A stretch of DNA of 64,000 nt, from the NCBI RefSeq assembly GCF_000956405.1, contig NZ_JYIV01000019.1:62001-126000 (forward strand), given 5' to 3'. How positions within the stretch are numbered: the first letter of the stretch is position 1; each line of letters opens with the position of its first letter. Shown here piece after piece: positions 36,701-44,700 of the stretch. Under the pieces are notes generated by a model. That model searched no databases. It was not told the DNA's origin and saw only the letters and a list, made by a program, of their open reading frames with translations. The DNA comes from Microbacterium oxydans. GTDB taxonomy: Bacteria; Actinomycetota; Actinomycetes; Actinomycetales; Microbacteriaceae. The translations under genes were made by a program, and so were the position numbers.

Positions 36701-37015
36701 GGCGGTGCCGGGCGCCGCCTTCGGCTCGCGGGCGTTGTCGAACTTGCCGACCGCGTACACCGTCGCGCCGATCGTGGTCTGCGCCCACACGTAGCCGTTG
36801 TCGATCTGGACGGTCGGGATCGGATCCGACGTCACGACGTTCTCGTCGCGCTGCAGCTGCGGCGGCATCGTGGGCGGCACATCGGCCGCGGCCGCGGCCG
36901 TCGCTCCCACGCCCGACAGACCCGCGATCAGCAGGCCGGCCGTCAGCACTGATGCGACGACACCTCTTGTCCGTCGCCCGAACCGTGTCCGTCGCCCGAA
37001 ACTCGTGTTCCCCAC
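33740..37015 (-). CDS. Large secreted surface protein: propeller-like N-terminus, LamG and PKD domains
   Basis: 1091 residues. Signal peptide with an Arg-rich, internally duplicated n-region (FGRRTRFGRRTR) and hydrophobic core VVASVLTAGLLIAGLSGVG, cut near ATAAAAA. Residues about 60-500 contain propeller-like repeats with GGSF/GGLF/GGRF/GGEF cores (YIGGSFNKVNGKDRWNFAAL; IVGGRFSAVNGSS). An Fn3-like stretch follows, then a LamG/concanavalin domain (NDGVWHHAVVSQGAAGMKLYV, about 720-840), a PKD domain (ISGYAWDFGDGSSATGATAT, about 860-930) and a C-terminal beta-sandwich. There is no LPXTG or S-layer anchor, so it is secreted or loosely wall-bound. GTG start with GGGGAG ribosome site. Preceded by an unusual structured leader. 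Substrate unknown. Confidence 0.88.
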   Translation of the reverse strand: MGNTSFGRRTRFGRRTRGVVASVLTAGLLIAGLSGVGATAAAAADVPPTMPPQLQRDENVVTSDPIPTVQIDNGYVWAQTTIGATVYAVGKFDNAREPKAAPGTALTARSNVLAYDIVSGALSSFAPTVNGVIKAVAASPDGSRIYIGGSFNKVNGKDRWNFAALDAKTGELVPQFAPSIGGSGVYAITTDGSNIYLGGLFTQANGVARKNLAAFDQKNGALLSWAPQADRQVDALVMDPAGTNVIVGGRFSAVNGSSLRGSAAVDKSTGAADTAWGISKVVKNSGSSSNSGIFALATDANTVYGTGWSWAGGGNLEGTFAAEAGTGAVRWIADCHGDHYGVYSTGKVVYTTSHMHSCNTMGLQPQKNPAVYQYAEAYTADARGTLSANTYSGYANWAGTPAPSPYQWAPDFAVGTTSGLGQAGLSITGAGDMISIGGEFRSVNNGQFEGIVRFSTKPPGGAKDGPRLSDAAWKPTAGTSPVPGSARVSIPTNWDRDDLTLTYELRRAGASEPVATATADGTWWKQTTVTLDDPTATPGVTQSYTVVAKDRDGNIATSASVNAKATAGTASAYSKKILADKPSLYYPLGNVSKDWAGSNNPVNGTGAAASSAGIENSGTGSTTVNGTTNGRASSDAKAPVSSEFSSEIWFQTTTKTGGMLIGSGTAKTGSSASVDRQLYMTNSGTLTFGVSAGQARATIAGTKALNDGVWHHAVVSQGAAGMKLYVDGELVASDAAVTTAKTDPAYLRIGGDALTGWPSAPSSNYFKGSLDEAAVYPFALNADQVRSHFQLGKGLKAPTAAFTAQATELTVAVDGSGSTADGAASISGYAWDFGDGSSATGATATHDYAAAGTYTVRLTVTDSSGLSASSEKQVVVTAPVVADVVVASDAFDRAVESGWGTAEVGGAWTPMQGKSTALSVADGAGVIDLVAGQTREMLLDDASVRDSATTMSYTLSGGPESGTVYVGAGSRRNADAGYRALAWHRADGATWVVIQRNGTAIASAAVPGLTWSAGTVFHLSTETTGSSSTTIRAKVWADGQPEPATWQVSTSDATPALQSEGSPSVFSYRAGTATGTNVVRVNEVKTTRIGE
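36964..37000. repeat. 18-base tandem duplication in the signal-peptide n-region
   Basis: The block TGTCCGTCGCCCGAACC and its near copy lie directly in tandem and encode the repeated FGRRTR. An in-frame tandem duplication inside the start of the large surface-protein gene, raising the positive charge before the hydrophobic core. Confidence 0.6.
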
Positions 37016-37019
37016 CGTG

Positions 37020-37141
37020 ACTCCCCAGTCGATGCTGTTCCGAACGCGGCGTCATCCTCCCCCGCGCGCTCGACGACATCGAGGCGGCGAAAGATCGCCG
37101 CGACGCGGTGGTGTGAACTCCCCAGTTCGAAACTCCCCAGT
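37020..37141 (-). promoter_or_regulatory. Structured leader of the surface-protein gene with three ACTGGGGAGT elements
   Basis: On the transcribed strand the decamer ACTGGGGAGT occurs three times (37020-37029, 37117-37126, 37132-37141). Each is a mini-hairpin: arms GACT/AGTC or GAACT/AGTTC around a GGGG loop. The copy nearest the gene contains its ribosome site (GGGGAG). A fourth hairpin, GCGGCGA/TCGCCGC with a 4-base loop, lies at 37084-37101. A TAGCGT box at 37192-37197 could start a leader of about 170 bases. No known riboswitch is recognised. Confidence 0.6.
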
Positions 37142-37237
37142 CCGACCAGCCATGCCGGTCGGTCGCAGACGCCAGACGGCGTTGCTCCTCCACGCTAACA
37201 CACCGGTTTCGGCGTGCCCGAGGATCCGTCGACGGGA

Positions 37238-38434
37238 TCAGCGGCGGGGCACGGCCGCCATCGCCGCAGCTCCTCGCCCGACCAGGCGTTCGAGGGGCCC
37301 GCGTCCGAAGAACATCGACCAGAGCGTCGTCACGAGCAGCAGCCCGAGTGCCGTCGCCGCCCAGAAGGCGTTGCTCGAGAAGAACCCTCCGGGGCCGCCG
37401 ACGAGCATCACCGAGAGGACGTGAGCGCTGTATGCCGTCAGCGGCATGGAGCCGAGTGCGCCGAGTGGCAGCAGCATCCAGCGGAGCGGCCTGCTCAGCA
37501 GCAGACACAGGGCGATGACGGCGAGCGCGAAGCCGCCTGAGCCGAGGATCTCGGCGGTACCACCACTGTGCGGGTCGACCGCGAACACCGCGGTGAGCAC
37601 GGCGCGGAGCGGATCGGTCTCGGCGAGCGCCTGCGGATATCCCTCCCAGCCGGACGGTGGGGAGACGACACTGCCGGAGATGGAGCTGCTGTCTGAGAAG
37701 GAGGGGCCGCCGGAGAAGGAGCTGCTCCCGAAGCTCCCGGTGAGCCCCGCAGCCTGGCCGATCCCACCCAGTCCGTAGCCGACGGCCGCGAGCACGACAC
37801 CGATCCCGAGCGCTACCGCCGCCGTGCGCAGCCGCTCGACGTGCAGGCGTCCGAGCGCCATGCCGGCCAGCACCAGTGCCATCCAGACCGTGATCGGATA
37901 CGTGCCGTAGAGCACGAACCCGATGCCCGCCCCGTAGGGGTTCAGCATCACGGCGTTCAGGAACGCGAGCAGCGAAGGCCCGAGCAGGGCGAGCACCGCG
38001 GAGGCAGTCAGCAGCTGCCACGGGCGCCAGCGCAGGAAGGGGATGACCGCGACGTAGAGAAGACCGTAGAGCGTGAGGATCACCGCGATCGGGGTGTTCA
38101 GCATCTCCAGTGCCAGGCCGATCACGAAGATCACCGCACCCCGACCGATCAGGTTCAGTCGGATGCTCGGAATCCGCTCACGGTCGGGTCCGGCGCTGCG
38201 CCCGGTCATCAGGGCGATCGAGATACCGGCGAGCAGCGCGAACAGGATCGAGGACCGCCCGTGCACCAGGTCGGTCCACGTCGAGGGATCGAGCCACTCG
38301 AACGTCTCGGTCTCCCCGATGTGTGCTCCTGCCATGCCCAGGATCGCCAGTCCTCTGGCGATGTCGAGTCCGAGGATGCGCGGCGGCCGTCCGAACTCAC
38401 GGAACCACTGGACGGGAGCGAGAGCGGTGATCAC
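37238..38434 (-). CDS. Multi-pass membrane acyltransferase-like protein (DUF418/heparan acetyltransferase-like)
   Basis: 398 residues, about ten hydrophobic segments. The N-terminus RILGLDIARGLAILGMAGAH and then LFALLAGISIALMTGR are the conserved first block of the DUF418/DUF1624 acyltransferase-like families. The C-terminal region has PLTAYSAHVLSVML. Between two segments (about 225-260) is a Ser/Gly-rich insert (GSFGSSSFSGGPSFSDSSS), likely an exposed loop. The GTG at 38434 is chosen because TACGAT lies exactly 6 bases upstream and the family begins there. Possibly modifies an envelope polymer; the neighbouring surface protein hints at that but does not prove it. Confidence 0.85.
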   Translation of the reverse strand: MITALAPVQWFREFGRPPRILGLDIARGLAILGMAGAHIGETETFEWLDPSTWTDLVHGRSSILFALLAGISIALMTGRSAGPDRERIPSIRLNLIGRGAVIFVIGLALEMLNTPIAVILTLYGLLYVAVIPFLRWRPWQLLTASAVLALLGPSLLAFLNAVMLNPYGAGIGFVLYGTYPITVWMALVLAGMALGRLHVERLRTAAVALGIGVVLAAVGYGLGGIGQAAGLTGSFGSSSFSGGPSFSDSSSISGSVVSPPSGWEGYPQALAETDPLRAVLTAVFAVDPHSGGTAEILGSGGFALAVIALCLLLSRPLRWMLLPLGALGSMPLTAYSAHVLSVMLVGGPGGFFSSNAFWAATALGLLLVTTLWSMFFGRGPLERLVGRGAAAMAAVPRR

Positions 38435-38440
38435 CCCATG

Positions 38441-38469
38441 ATCGTAGGGGGCGATTCCCGGCATACGAT
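38441..38469. promoter_or_regulatory. Mirror-image divergent promoter pair (membrane acyltransferase / hrpA)
   Basis: TACGAT occurs on the minus strand at 38441-38446 (six bases before the GTG at 38434) and on the plus strand at 38464-38469 (eight bases before the hrpA ATG). The 17 bases between them are the normal -35 to -10 spacer, so each -10 box occupies the -35 position of the other promoter. Confidence 0.55.
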
Positions 38470-38477
38470 GGAGGGCT

Positions 38478-41400
38478 ATGTCTTCTCCCGTGATCTCCTA
38501 TCCCCCCGAGCTGCCGGTCAGCGCGGCGAGGGCCGAGATCGCCGACGCCATCCGCGACCATCAGGTCGTGATCGTCGCCGGTGCCACCGGATCGGGCAAG
38601 ACCACGCAGCTGCCGAAGATCGCTCTCGAACTCGGGCGCGAGCGTATCGCGCACACCCAGCCCCGCCGCCTGGCTGCGCGCACGATCGCGGAGCGCGTGG
38701 CCGAAGAGCTGCAGGTCGAGCTCGGCACGCTGGTCGGCTACAAGGTGCGCTTCACCGACAAGGTCTCCGACGCCACGCGCATCGCCCTGATGACGGACGG
38801 CATCCTCCTCAACGAGATCCACCGAGACCGTCTGCTCACGCGCTACGACACGATCATCATCGACGAGGCGCACGAGCGTTCCCTCAACGTCGACTTCCTG
38901 CTCGGGTACCTGGCCCGGATCCTTCCCGAGCGTCCCGACCTGAAGGTGATCATCACCTCGGCGACGATCGACCCGGAGAGCTTCGCGAAGCACTTCGCCA
39001 CGCCCGCCGCAGCTGGAGGCGAGAGCACGCCGGCGCCGATCATCGAGGTCTCCGGCCGCACCTATCCGGTGGAGATCCGCTATCGCGGGCCGGTCGAGGA
39101 TGCGGATGACGAGAGCTCACCGGTCGAGCCGGAGGACGAGGTGTCGGCGATCGTCTCCGCCCTGCGGGAACTCGACCGGGAAGCTCCGGGAGACGTGCTC
39201 GTCTTCCTCCCCGGTGAGGCCGAGATCCGCGACGCCGCGGATGCCGTGCGCGGTGCCTATGCGAACGACCGCTCCCCCACCGAGGTGCTGCCCTTGTTCG
39301 GTCGACTCTCCGCCGCGGACCAGCATCGGGTGTTCGAGCGCAGCAAGGTCGCCGGTGTGCGCCGCCGTGTGATCCTCGCCACCAACGTCGCCGAGACGAG
39401 CCTCACGGTGCCCGGCATCAAGTACGTGATCGACACCGGCACGGCGCGCATCTCCCGCTACAGCAACCGCTCCAAGGTGCAGCGGCTGCCGATCGAGCCG
39501 GTCTCCCAGGCTTCGGCCAACCAGCGTTCCGGTCGTGCAGGGCGCACCAGCGACGGCATCGCGATCCGCCTGTATTCCGAGGACGACTACGACAAACGGC
39601 CGGAGTACACCGAGCCCGAGATCCTGCGCACCTCACTGGCCTCTGTCATCCTGCAGATGCTGTCTCTCGGCTTCGGCGACATCACGGCGTTCCCGTTCCT
39701 CACCCCGCCCGACTCCCGTGGCGTGAAGGCCGCGTTCGACCTGCTCACCGAGCTCGGCGCGGTCGAGGCATCGCGCAGGGACGGATCCCCGCACCTGACC
39801 CGCATCGGCCGCGAGATCTCGCGCATGCCGATCGATCCGCGCTTCGCGCGCATGCTGATCGAGGCGGGGCGGGCGGGATCGGGCGGCTCGGTGACGCGGG
39901 ACGTGCTCGCGATCGTCTCGGGGATGACGATCCAGGACGTGCGGGAGCGGCCGGAGGAGCGTCGGGAGGAGGCGGACCGCCTGCACGCGCGGTTCGTCGA
40001 CCCGACCAGCGACTTCCTCACCCTGCTGAACCTGTGGAACCACCTGCGCGAGCAGCAGCGCGAGCTCGGTTCGAGCGCGTTCCGTCGACTCTGCCGCTCC
40101 GAGCATCTGAACTACGTGCGGGTGCGGGAGTGGTTCGACGTGCACCGTCAGCTGCGCACCCTCGTGAAGACGAGCGACCGCGGCGGGGAGGGCGGGGGCG
40201 CGAGCGACCCCGATGCCATCCATCGCGCCCTGCTCTCGGGCCTGCTCTCGCAGATCGGCATCCTCGACGAGCGCACCGCCCCCGCCGGCAAGGCGCACTC
40301 CCCCGCGAAGGAGCAGAGGGGCCGGCGCATCGCGGAGTACCGCGGAGCCCGAGGGATCCGCTTCTCGATCTTCCCCGGCTCCGGGCTGCGCAAGAAGAGC
40401 CCGCGCGCGGTGATCGCCGCCGAGATCGTCGAGACCTCCCGCACGTTCGCACGCACGGTCGCCGCGATCGACCCGGCCTGGGCCGAGCCTCTCGCCGGCG
40501 ACCTGGCCAAGCGCCAGGTGACCGAGCCGCACTGGTCTAAGGACGCGGGTGCCGCTGTCGCGTTCGAGAAGGTGACGCTTTTCGGGCTCGAGATCATCCC
40601 GCGCAGACGCGTGCAGTTCGCGCGCATCGACAGGGCCGCCTCTCGCGAGCTGTTCGTGCGGCACGCGCTCGTCGAAGGCGAGTGGGATCCGACGCGGATC
40701 GACAAGCGGGTGAGCGCCTTCTGGCGCATCAACGCCGAGTTGCGCAGGCGCCTCGAGAAGCTGGAGGAGCGCGAGCGCCGCCGCGACATCCTCGCGGGCG
40801 ACGAGGCCGTGTTCCGCTTCTACGACGAACGCATCCCGGCCGAGGTGTTCGACGTGCGCTCGTTCGAGAGCTGGTGGCGCGAGGCCATGGCGGCCACGCC
40901 GAAGCTGCTCGTGATGCGCGAGAGCGACCTGATCGACGACGAGGAGCGCGCGGATCAGCGCGAGTTCCCGACCCGGTGGACGCAGGGCGATCAGGTGCTC
41001 GGCCTCGCGTACCGGTTCGAACCGGGCGCCGACGACGACGGTGTGAGCGTCGTCGTGCCCCTGCCCCTGCTCGCCCAGATCGAGGATCGCGGCTTCGACT
41101 GGCAGGTTCCCGGCCTGCGCGCCGAGCTGGTGACCGGTCTGCTGCGCGCTCTCCCCAAGGCGATCCGTCGCCACGTGGTGCCTGCCGCCGACTGGGCGGA
41201 GAAGTTCGGTGCCGAGCTCGTCGACGAGGGGCCGGAGTCGCACGGTGGCCTGCCCCCGCGCACGCTCAAGGAAGCCCTCGCCCGTCGCATCCAGCCCCTC
41301 GCCAACCAACTGGTCTCGGCCGCGGACTTCGACGACGAGCGGGTGCCTCCGCATCTGCGCATGAACTTCCGGGCGGTGGATGAACGCGGAAGGGTCGTCG

Positions 41401-42425
41401 GCTCCGGACGTGACCTGCGGGCGCTGCAGACGCAGCTCTCCGACCGCGCCCGCAGCAGCGTCGCCCGCTCGATCGCCTCGCCTCCCCGCTCCGGTGCCCC
41501 CGGCGCGAATCGCGGTACTCCGGGCGGTGGAGTCGAACGCATCGCCGCCGCATCGCTCGAGCAGACCGGTCTCACGGCCTGGACGTTCGGGGAGTTGCCC
41601 GAGGTGCTCGACACCCGCGTCGCCGGCGGCGTCGTGCGGGGGTACCCGGCCATCGTCGATCAGGGCAAGACCGTGTCGGTGCGCGTGGAATCCACCCCCG
41701 ATGCCGCGACAGCGGCCACGCGCGACGGCGTGCTGCGGCTCGTGCTGCTGGGCGTCCCCTCTCCGTCCTCGTACGTGCAGGAGCATCTGACGAGCCAGGA
41801 GAAGCTGGCGCTCGCCGCCTCGCCGTATCCCTCAGCGGCCGCACTCATCGAGGACTGCCGTGCGGCCGTGGCCAGAAAGGTCATCCAGAGCCTCGTGCCG
41901 GAGGGGATCGTGCGCAACGAGGCCGACTTCCACCGGGTGCGGGACGCGGTCTCCGCCGTGCTCGTCGACGAGCTGTTCGCCTGCGTGTCACTGGTCGCTC
42001 GCATCCTCACGAAGTCCCGAGACGTCGAGCGCGGTATCAAGTCGCAGAACTCGCTGGCCCTGCTCGGACCGCTGAACGACATCCGCACCCAGTTGAGCGG
42101 CCTGCTGCATCCCGGGTTCGTCTCCGCTGCGGGAACCGAGCGCCTCACGCATTTCCCCCGCTACCTGGAGGGGATGCTCGACCGCCTGAAGACCCTCGCG
42201 AGCGAGCCGGGCAAGGACCGGGCGCGCATGACGGAGTACGAGCGGATGGCGAAGGCGTTCGAGGACGCGGGCGGCACGATCCCCCTCACCCCCGACGCGA
42301 CGCCGGCGCTCGTCGAGGTGCGGTGGCTGCTCGAGGAGTATCGGGTGAGTGTGTTCGCCCAGCGTCTGGGCACCGCGCAGCCGGTGTCGCCGCAGCGCAT
42401 CATGAAGGCGTTGTCCGGCCGCTGA
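38478..42425 (+). CDS. hrpA: ATP-dependent RNA helicase HrpA
   Basis: DEAH-box helicase of 1315 residues, the full bacterial HrpA length; HrpA remodels mRNA and rescues stalled or collided ribosomes in E. coli. Motifs in order: GATGSGKTTQLPKIAL (Walker A, about 36-50), TQPRRLAARTIAERVA, DEAH in IIIDEAHERSLNVDFLLGYL, ITSATID, VLVFLPGEAEIRDA, and NVAETSLTVPGIKYVIDTG with QRSGRAGR (motif VI). The helicase-associated and OB-fold regions follow, then the long DUF3418 C-terminal extension, including AWTFGELPEVLDTRVAGG. Divergent from the membrane protein gene, with only 43 bases between start codons. Confidence 0.96.
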   Translation: MSSPVISYPPELPVSAARAEIADAIRDHQVVIVAGATGSGKTTQLPKIALELGRERIAHTQPRRLAARTIAERVAEELQVELGTLVGYKVRFTDKVSDATRIALMTDGILLNEIHRDRLLTRYDTIIIDEAHERSLNVDFLLGYLARILPERPDLKVIITSATIDPESFAKHFATPAAAGGESTPAPIIEVSGRTYPVEIRYRGPVEDADDESSPVEPEDEVSAIVSALRELDREAPGDVLVFLPGEAEIRDAADAVRGAYANDRSPTEVLPLFGRLSAADQHRVFERSKVAGVRRRVILATNVAETSLTVPGIKYVIDTGTARISRYSNRSKVQRLPIEPVSQASANQRSGRAGRTSDGIAIRLYSEDDYDKRPEYTEPEILRTSLASVILQMLSLGFGDITAFPFLTPPDSRGVKAAFDLLTELGAVEASRRDGSPHLTRIGREISRMPIDPRFARMLIEAGRAGSGGSVTRDVLAIVSGMTIQDVRERPEERREEADRLHARFVDPTSDFLTLLNLWNHLREQQRELGSSAFRRLCRSEHLNYVRVREWFDVHRQLRTLVKTSDRGGEGGGASDPDAIHRALLSGLLSQIGILDERTAPAGKAHSPAKEQRGRRIAEYRGARGIRFSIFPGSGLRKKSPRAVIAAEIVETSRTFARTVAAIDPAWAEPLAGDLAKRQVTEPHWSKDAGAAVAFEKVTLFGLEIIPRRRVQFARIDRAASRELFVRHALVEGEWDPTRIDKRVSAFWRINAELRRRLEKLEERERRRDILAGDEAVFRFYDERIPAEVFDVRSFESWWREAMAATPKLLVMRESDLIDDEERADQREFPTRWTQGDQVLGLAYRFEPGADDDGVSVVVPLPLLAQIEDRGFDWQVPGLRAELVTGLLRALPKAIRRHVVPAADWAEKFGAELVDEGPESHGGLPPRTLKEALARRIQPLANQLVSAADFDDERVPPHLRMNFRAVDERGRVVGSGRDLRALQTQLSDRARSSVARSIASPPRSGAPGANRGTPGGGVERIAAASLEQTGLTAWTFGELPEVLDTRVAGGVVRGYPAIVDQGKTVSVRVESTPDAATAATRDGVLRLVLLGVPSPSSYVQEHLTSQEKLALAASPYPSAAALIEDCRAAVARKVIQSLVPEGIVRNEADFHRVRDAVSAVLVDELFACVSLVARILTKSRDVERGIKSQNSLALLGPLNDIRTQLSGLLHPGFVSAAGTERLTHFPRYLEGMLDRLKTLASEPGKDRARMTEYERMAKAFEDAGGTIPLTPDATPALVEVRWLLEEYRVSVFAQRLGTAQPVSPQRIMKALSGR

Positions 42426-42452
42426 CCCGAGACCGCGCCGGCGTACCCCGGG

Positions 42453-42458
42453 TAGCCT
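42453..42458 (+). promoter_or_regulatory. Leaderless-type -10 (TAGCCT) for the quinone oxidoreductase-like gene
   Basis: TAGCCT lies exactly six bases before the ATG at 42465, within the short gap after hrpA. Confidence 0.55.
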
Positions 42459-42464
42459 GAACGC

Positions 42465-43409
42465 ATGGCTCGCGCGATCGTGTACACCGAAATCGGCTCC
42501 CCCGCTGTCCTCCACCTGATCGAGATCCCGGATCCGGTCGCCGCACGCGGTGAGGTCGTCGTGCGGATCGAGGCGGCGGGAGCGAACCCGATCGACGCCA
42601 AGCTGCGGGGCGGCAAGCGCCCGTCCCCGCCGATCACCGAGCCGCGTCCCGTCGGCTTCGACGGCGCCGGCGTCGTCGAGGTGCTGGGCGAAGGGGTCGA
42701 CGATCTCGTCGTCGGCGACCGGGTGGCCATCCGCGACGGGAACGGCACCTACGCCTCGGCGCTCGCGATCGCGACCGAGAAGCTCGCGAAGCTCCCCGAC
42801 ACGGTCACGATGGCCGAGGGCGCCGGGATCGGCATCCCCGCCGGCACCGCCTACCAGTCGCTGCGGTCGCTGGGAGTGACCGAGCGCGACGTGCTGCTGG
42901 TGCACGGCGGTTCCGGATCCGTCGGCCAGGCCGCCGTGCAGTTCGCCGTCGCCTGGGGTGCCACCGTGATCGCCACAGGAAGCCCCGCCCGCCACGACCA
43001 GCTGCGCGAGCTCGGGGCGATCCCTGTCGCCTACGGTGATGGTCTGCTCGACCGGGTGCGCGCCGCCGCTCCATCACCCGTGACCGTGGTGCTCGACTGC
43101 GCCGGCACCGATGAGGCGATCGAGACCTCGCTGGCGCTCGTCGCCGACCGTGAGCGCATCGCGACGATCGTGCGAGGGCCGGACGCCGCATCCTTCGGCA
43201 TCCGCGCCTTCTCCGGCGGATCGCCCGTGCCCCTGACCGAGCAGGAGCTCGCCTGGCGTGCCGAGGCCCTGCCCGAGACGATCGCCCTCCTGGACGCCGG
43301 CGACTTCACGATCGAGCTCGGCCCTCAGCTGCCGCTCGCCGAGGCGACGCAGGCCCATGAGCTCATGGAATCCGGCGCCGCCTCGGGCAAGATCATCCTG
43401 GTCCCGTAG
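42465..43409 (+). CDS. NADP-dependent quinone oxidoreductase-like MDR protein
   Basis: Medium-chain dehydrogenase/reductase of 314 residues without zinc ligands, like quinone oxidoreductase QorA. GroES-like N-terminal part (GEVVVRIEAAGANPIDAKLRGG), then the Rossmann nucleotide loop LLVHGGSGSVGQAAVQFAV with ATVIATGSPARHDQL. C-terminal AHELMESGAASGKIILV is typical. Probably reduces quinones or enones with NADPH. Own leaderless-type promoter; convergent with the alkylhydroperoxidase-type gene. Substrate unknown. Confidence 0.92.
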   Translation: MARAIVYTEIGSPAVLHLIEIPDPVAARGEVVVRIEAAGANPIDAKLRGGKRPSPPITEPRPVGFDGAGVVEVLGEGVDDLVVGDRVAIRDGNGTYASALAIATEKLAKLPDTVTMAEGAGIGIPAGTAYQSLRSLGVTERDVLLVHGGSGSVGQAAVQFAVAWGATVIATGSPARHDQLRELGAIPVAYGDGLLDRVRAAAPSPVTVVLDCAGTDEAIETSLALVADRERIATIVRGPDAASFGIRAFSGGSPVPLTEQELAWRAEALPETIALLDAGDFTIELGPQLPLAEATQAHELMESGAASGKIILVP

Positions 43410-43438
43410 AACAGCTCGTGCCGTAGCGAGAGCGAGGG

Positions 43439-44047
43439 TCAGGCGGGAGCCACCGGCCGTCCGATCGACAGCATCAGACGGTTCGCCCAGTTGAAGAACG
43501 CCGCACCGTGGATCACGTCGGCGACCTCCAGGTCGTCGAGTCCTGCCGCCCGCAGCCGCGCGATCTCCTGCTCCCCGAATGCGCTCGGAGTGTCCGTGAG
43601 CGCGACCGACGCGGCCACGATGGCGTTCCAGCGCTCGCCGAGATCAGCGTCGATGCCCTCGTCCAGCAGCAGGTCGACATCCTCGACGCGCTTGCTGTGA
43701 TGCGCGGCGAAGCGGGAATGCACCGACGCGCAGAACACGCAGCCGTTGCGCCGTGATGCTGCGGTCGCCGCCAGCTCGCGGTCGGCGCGCGGCAGACCCT
43801 CGGCGACGTTGTAGAAGATGTCCTTGTCCACGAGTGTCCGCGCCTTGAGAACCTCGGGGTCACGAGCCAGCAGCCGGAAGTAGTCGTTCTTCGCGCGCGC
43901 GGCATCGACGAGGCCGTCGTAGTGCCGTGGCGTCAACTCCTCCTCCTCGAGGGGTTCGAGGTGCGGGACCCAGCCGACCTCCCCGCGGGTGAAGGCGTGC
44001 GGGTGCGGGGCGTCGTCGTGGCGGAGCACGGTCTGCTCGGCGGTCAT
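43439..44047 (-). CDS. Alkylhydroperoxidase (AhpD)-fold protein with CxxC active site, Avi_7169-like
   Basis: 202 residues. GCVFCASVHSRFAAHHSK carries the CxxCxxxH active site of AhpD/carboxymuconolactone-decarboxylase proteins, which reduce peroxides or react with lactones. The N-terminal half includes HPHAFTRGEVGWVPHLEPL, a conserved block I associate with the TIGRFAM family called Avi_7169-type alkylhydroperoxidase domain protein (recollection). Its ATG overlaps the stop of the Cys-less partner upstream. Last gene of the eight-gene importer/monooxygenase cassette; a role in removing a peroxide or reactive intermediate made by the monooxygenases is inference. Confidence 0.88.
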   Translation of the reverse strand: MTAEQTVLRHDDAPHPHAFTRGEVGWVPHLEPLEEEELTPRHYDGLVDAARAKNDYFRLLARDPEVLKARTLVDKDIFYNVAEGLPRADRELAATAASRRNGCVFCASVHSRFAAHHSKRVEDVDLLLDEGIDADLGERWNAIVAASVALTDTPSAFGEQEIARLRAAGLDDLEVADVIHGAAFFNWANRLMLSIGRPVAPA

Positions 44048-44700
44048 GCTGCCTCCTCCTCGGAGACCTCGGTCTGGGCGATCCCTGCGTCGGCGAGCGC
44101 GCGAAGCCCGGTGACGACCCTCTGCTGGAAGGCGAGGAACGACGCCAGCTGCGACAGCGTCACGATCCCATCGGTCGACCATCCGGCGTCGAGCAGTCGT
44201 CCGAGATCGGCGCCGGACGCCTCGCGCGGTCGGAACAGGAGCAGGTGCGTGTGCGCGAGGGCTGCGGCGAGGCGCTCGCCGATGACGGCGGTGACGGCGT
44301 CCGCGGGCGCGTAGCGCTCGCCCTCCGTGTTCTCGGACTGCAGGCCGAGTTCGGTGTAGGCGCCGAACGGACCGCTCGTCGACGCCCCGGCTGCCTCGGC
44401 GAGCACTGCGCCCGCCCGCTCCGGATCGGCCTCGCGCGCGCGGGCGGCATAGAACGCCGCTGTCGCGTCGTCGACGCCGGCGAGTCCGGTGGCGAAGGCC
44501 GCGACGAGTTCACGCTCCGCCTGCGAGACGTGCGCGACTGTGACCGGCCGGAAGAGGGCGTCGAAGCTCGCCTGCAGCTGCTCCCTGGTGACCGGTCGGC
44601 GGCGGCGCAGTTCGTCCAGCTCCGGCGTCACCCCCAGGATCCGGTCCACGGTGTCATCGAACAGGGCGGTGTCATCGTTCAGGACGGTGTCATCGGTCAT
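44044..44700 (-). CDS. CMD-fold partner protein without cysteine, Avi_7170-like
   Basis: 218 residues, no Cys at all, so it lacks the redox motif of AhpD. All-alpha in character, with Ala-rich helices (VAAFATGLAGVDDATAAFYAA; GERLAAALAHTHLLLFRP; IVTLSQLASFLAFQQRVVTGLRAL, seen in parts). The fold and pairing with the CxxC protein match the TIGRFAM CMD-domain family named after Avi_7170, as I recall it. ATG overlaps the monooxygenase stop and its TGA overlaps the next ATG, so all three proteins are tightly coupled. Probably a structural or substrate-holding partner of the active AhpD-like protein. Confidence 0.82.
   Translation of the reverse strand: MTDDTVLNDDTALFDDTVDRILGVTPELDELRRRRPVTREQLQASFDALFRPVTVAHVSQAERELVAAFATGLAGVDDATAAFYAARAREADPERAGAVLAEAAGASTSGPFGAYTELGLQSENTEGERYAPADAVTAVIGERLAAALAHTHLLLFRPREASGADLGRLLDAGWSTDGIVTLSQLASFLAFQQRVVTGLRALADAGIAQTEVSEEEAA

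Noticed and set aside
37055..37153. 32-codon open frame (starting MAGRTGEFRTGEF) in the surface-protein leader
   Set aside because: No ribosome site and no leaderless box at the right spacing; its repeated RTGEF is a by-product of the ACTGGGGAGT repeats.
39633..41786. 717-codon open frame antisense to hrpA
   Set aside because: Mirror of a well-supported helicase gene; long shadow frames are expected in high-GC DNA.
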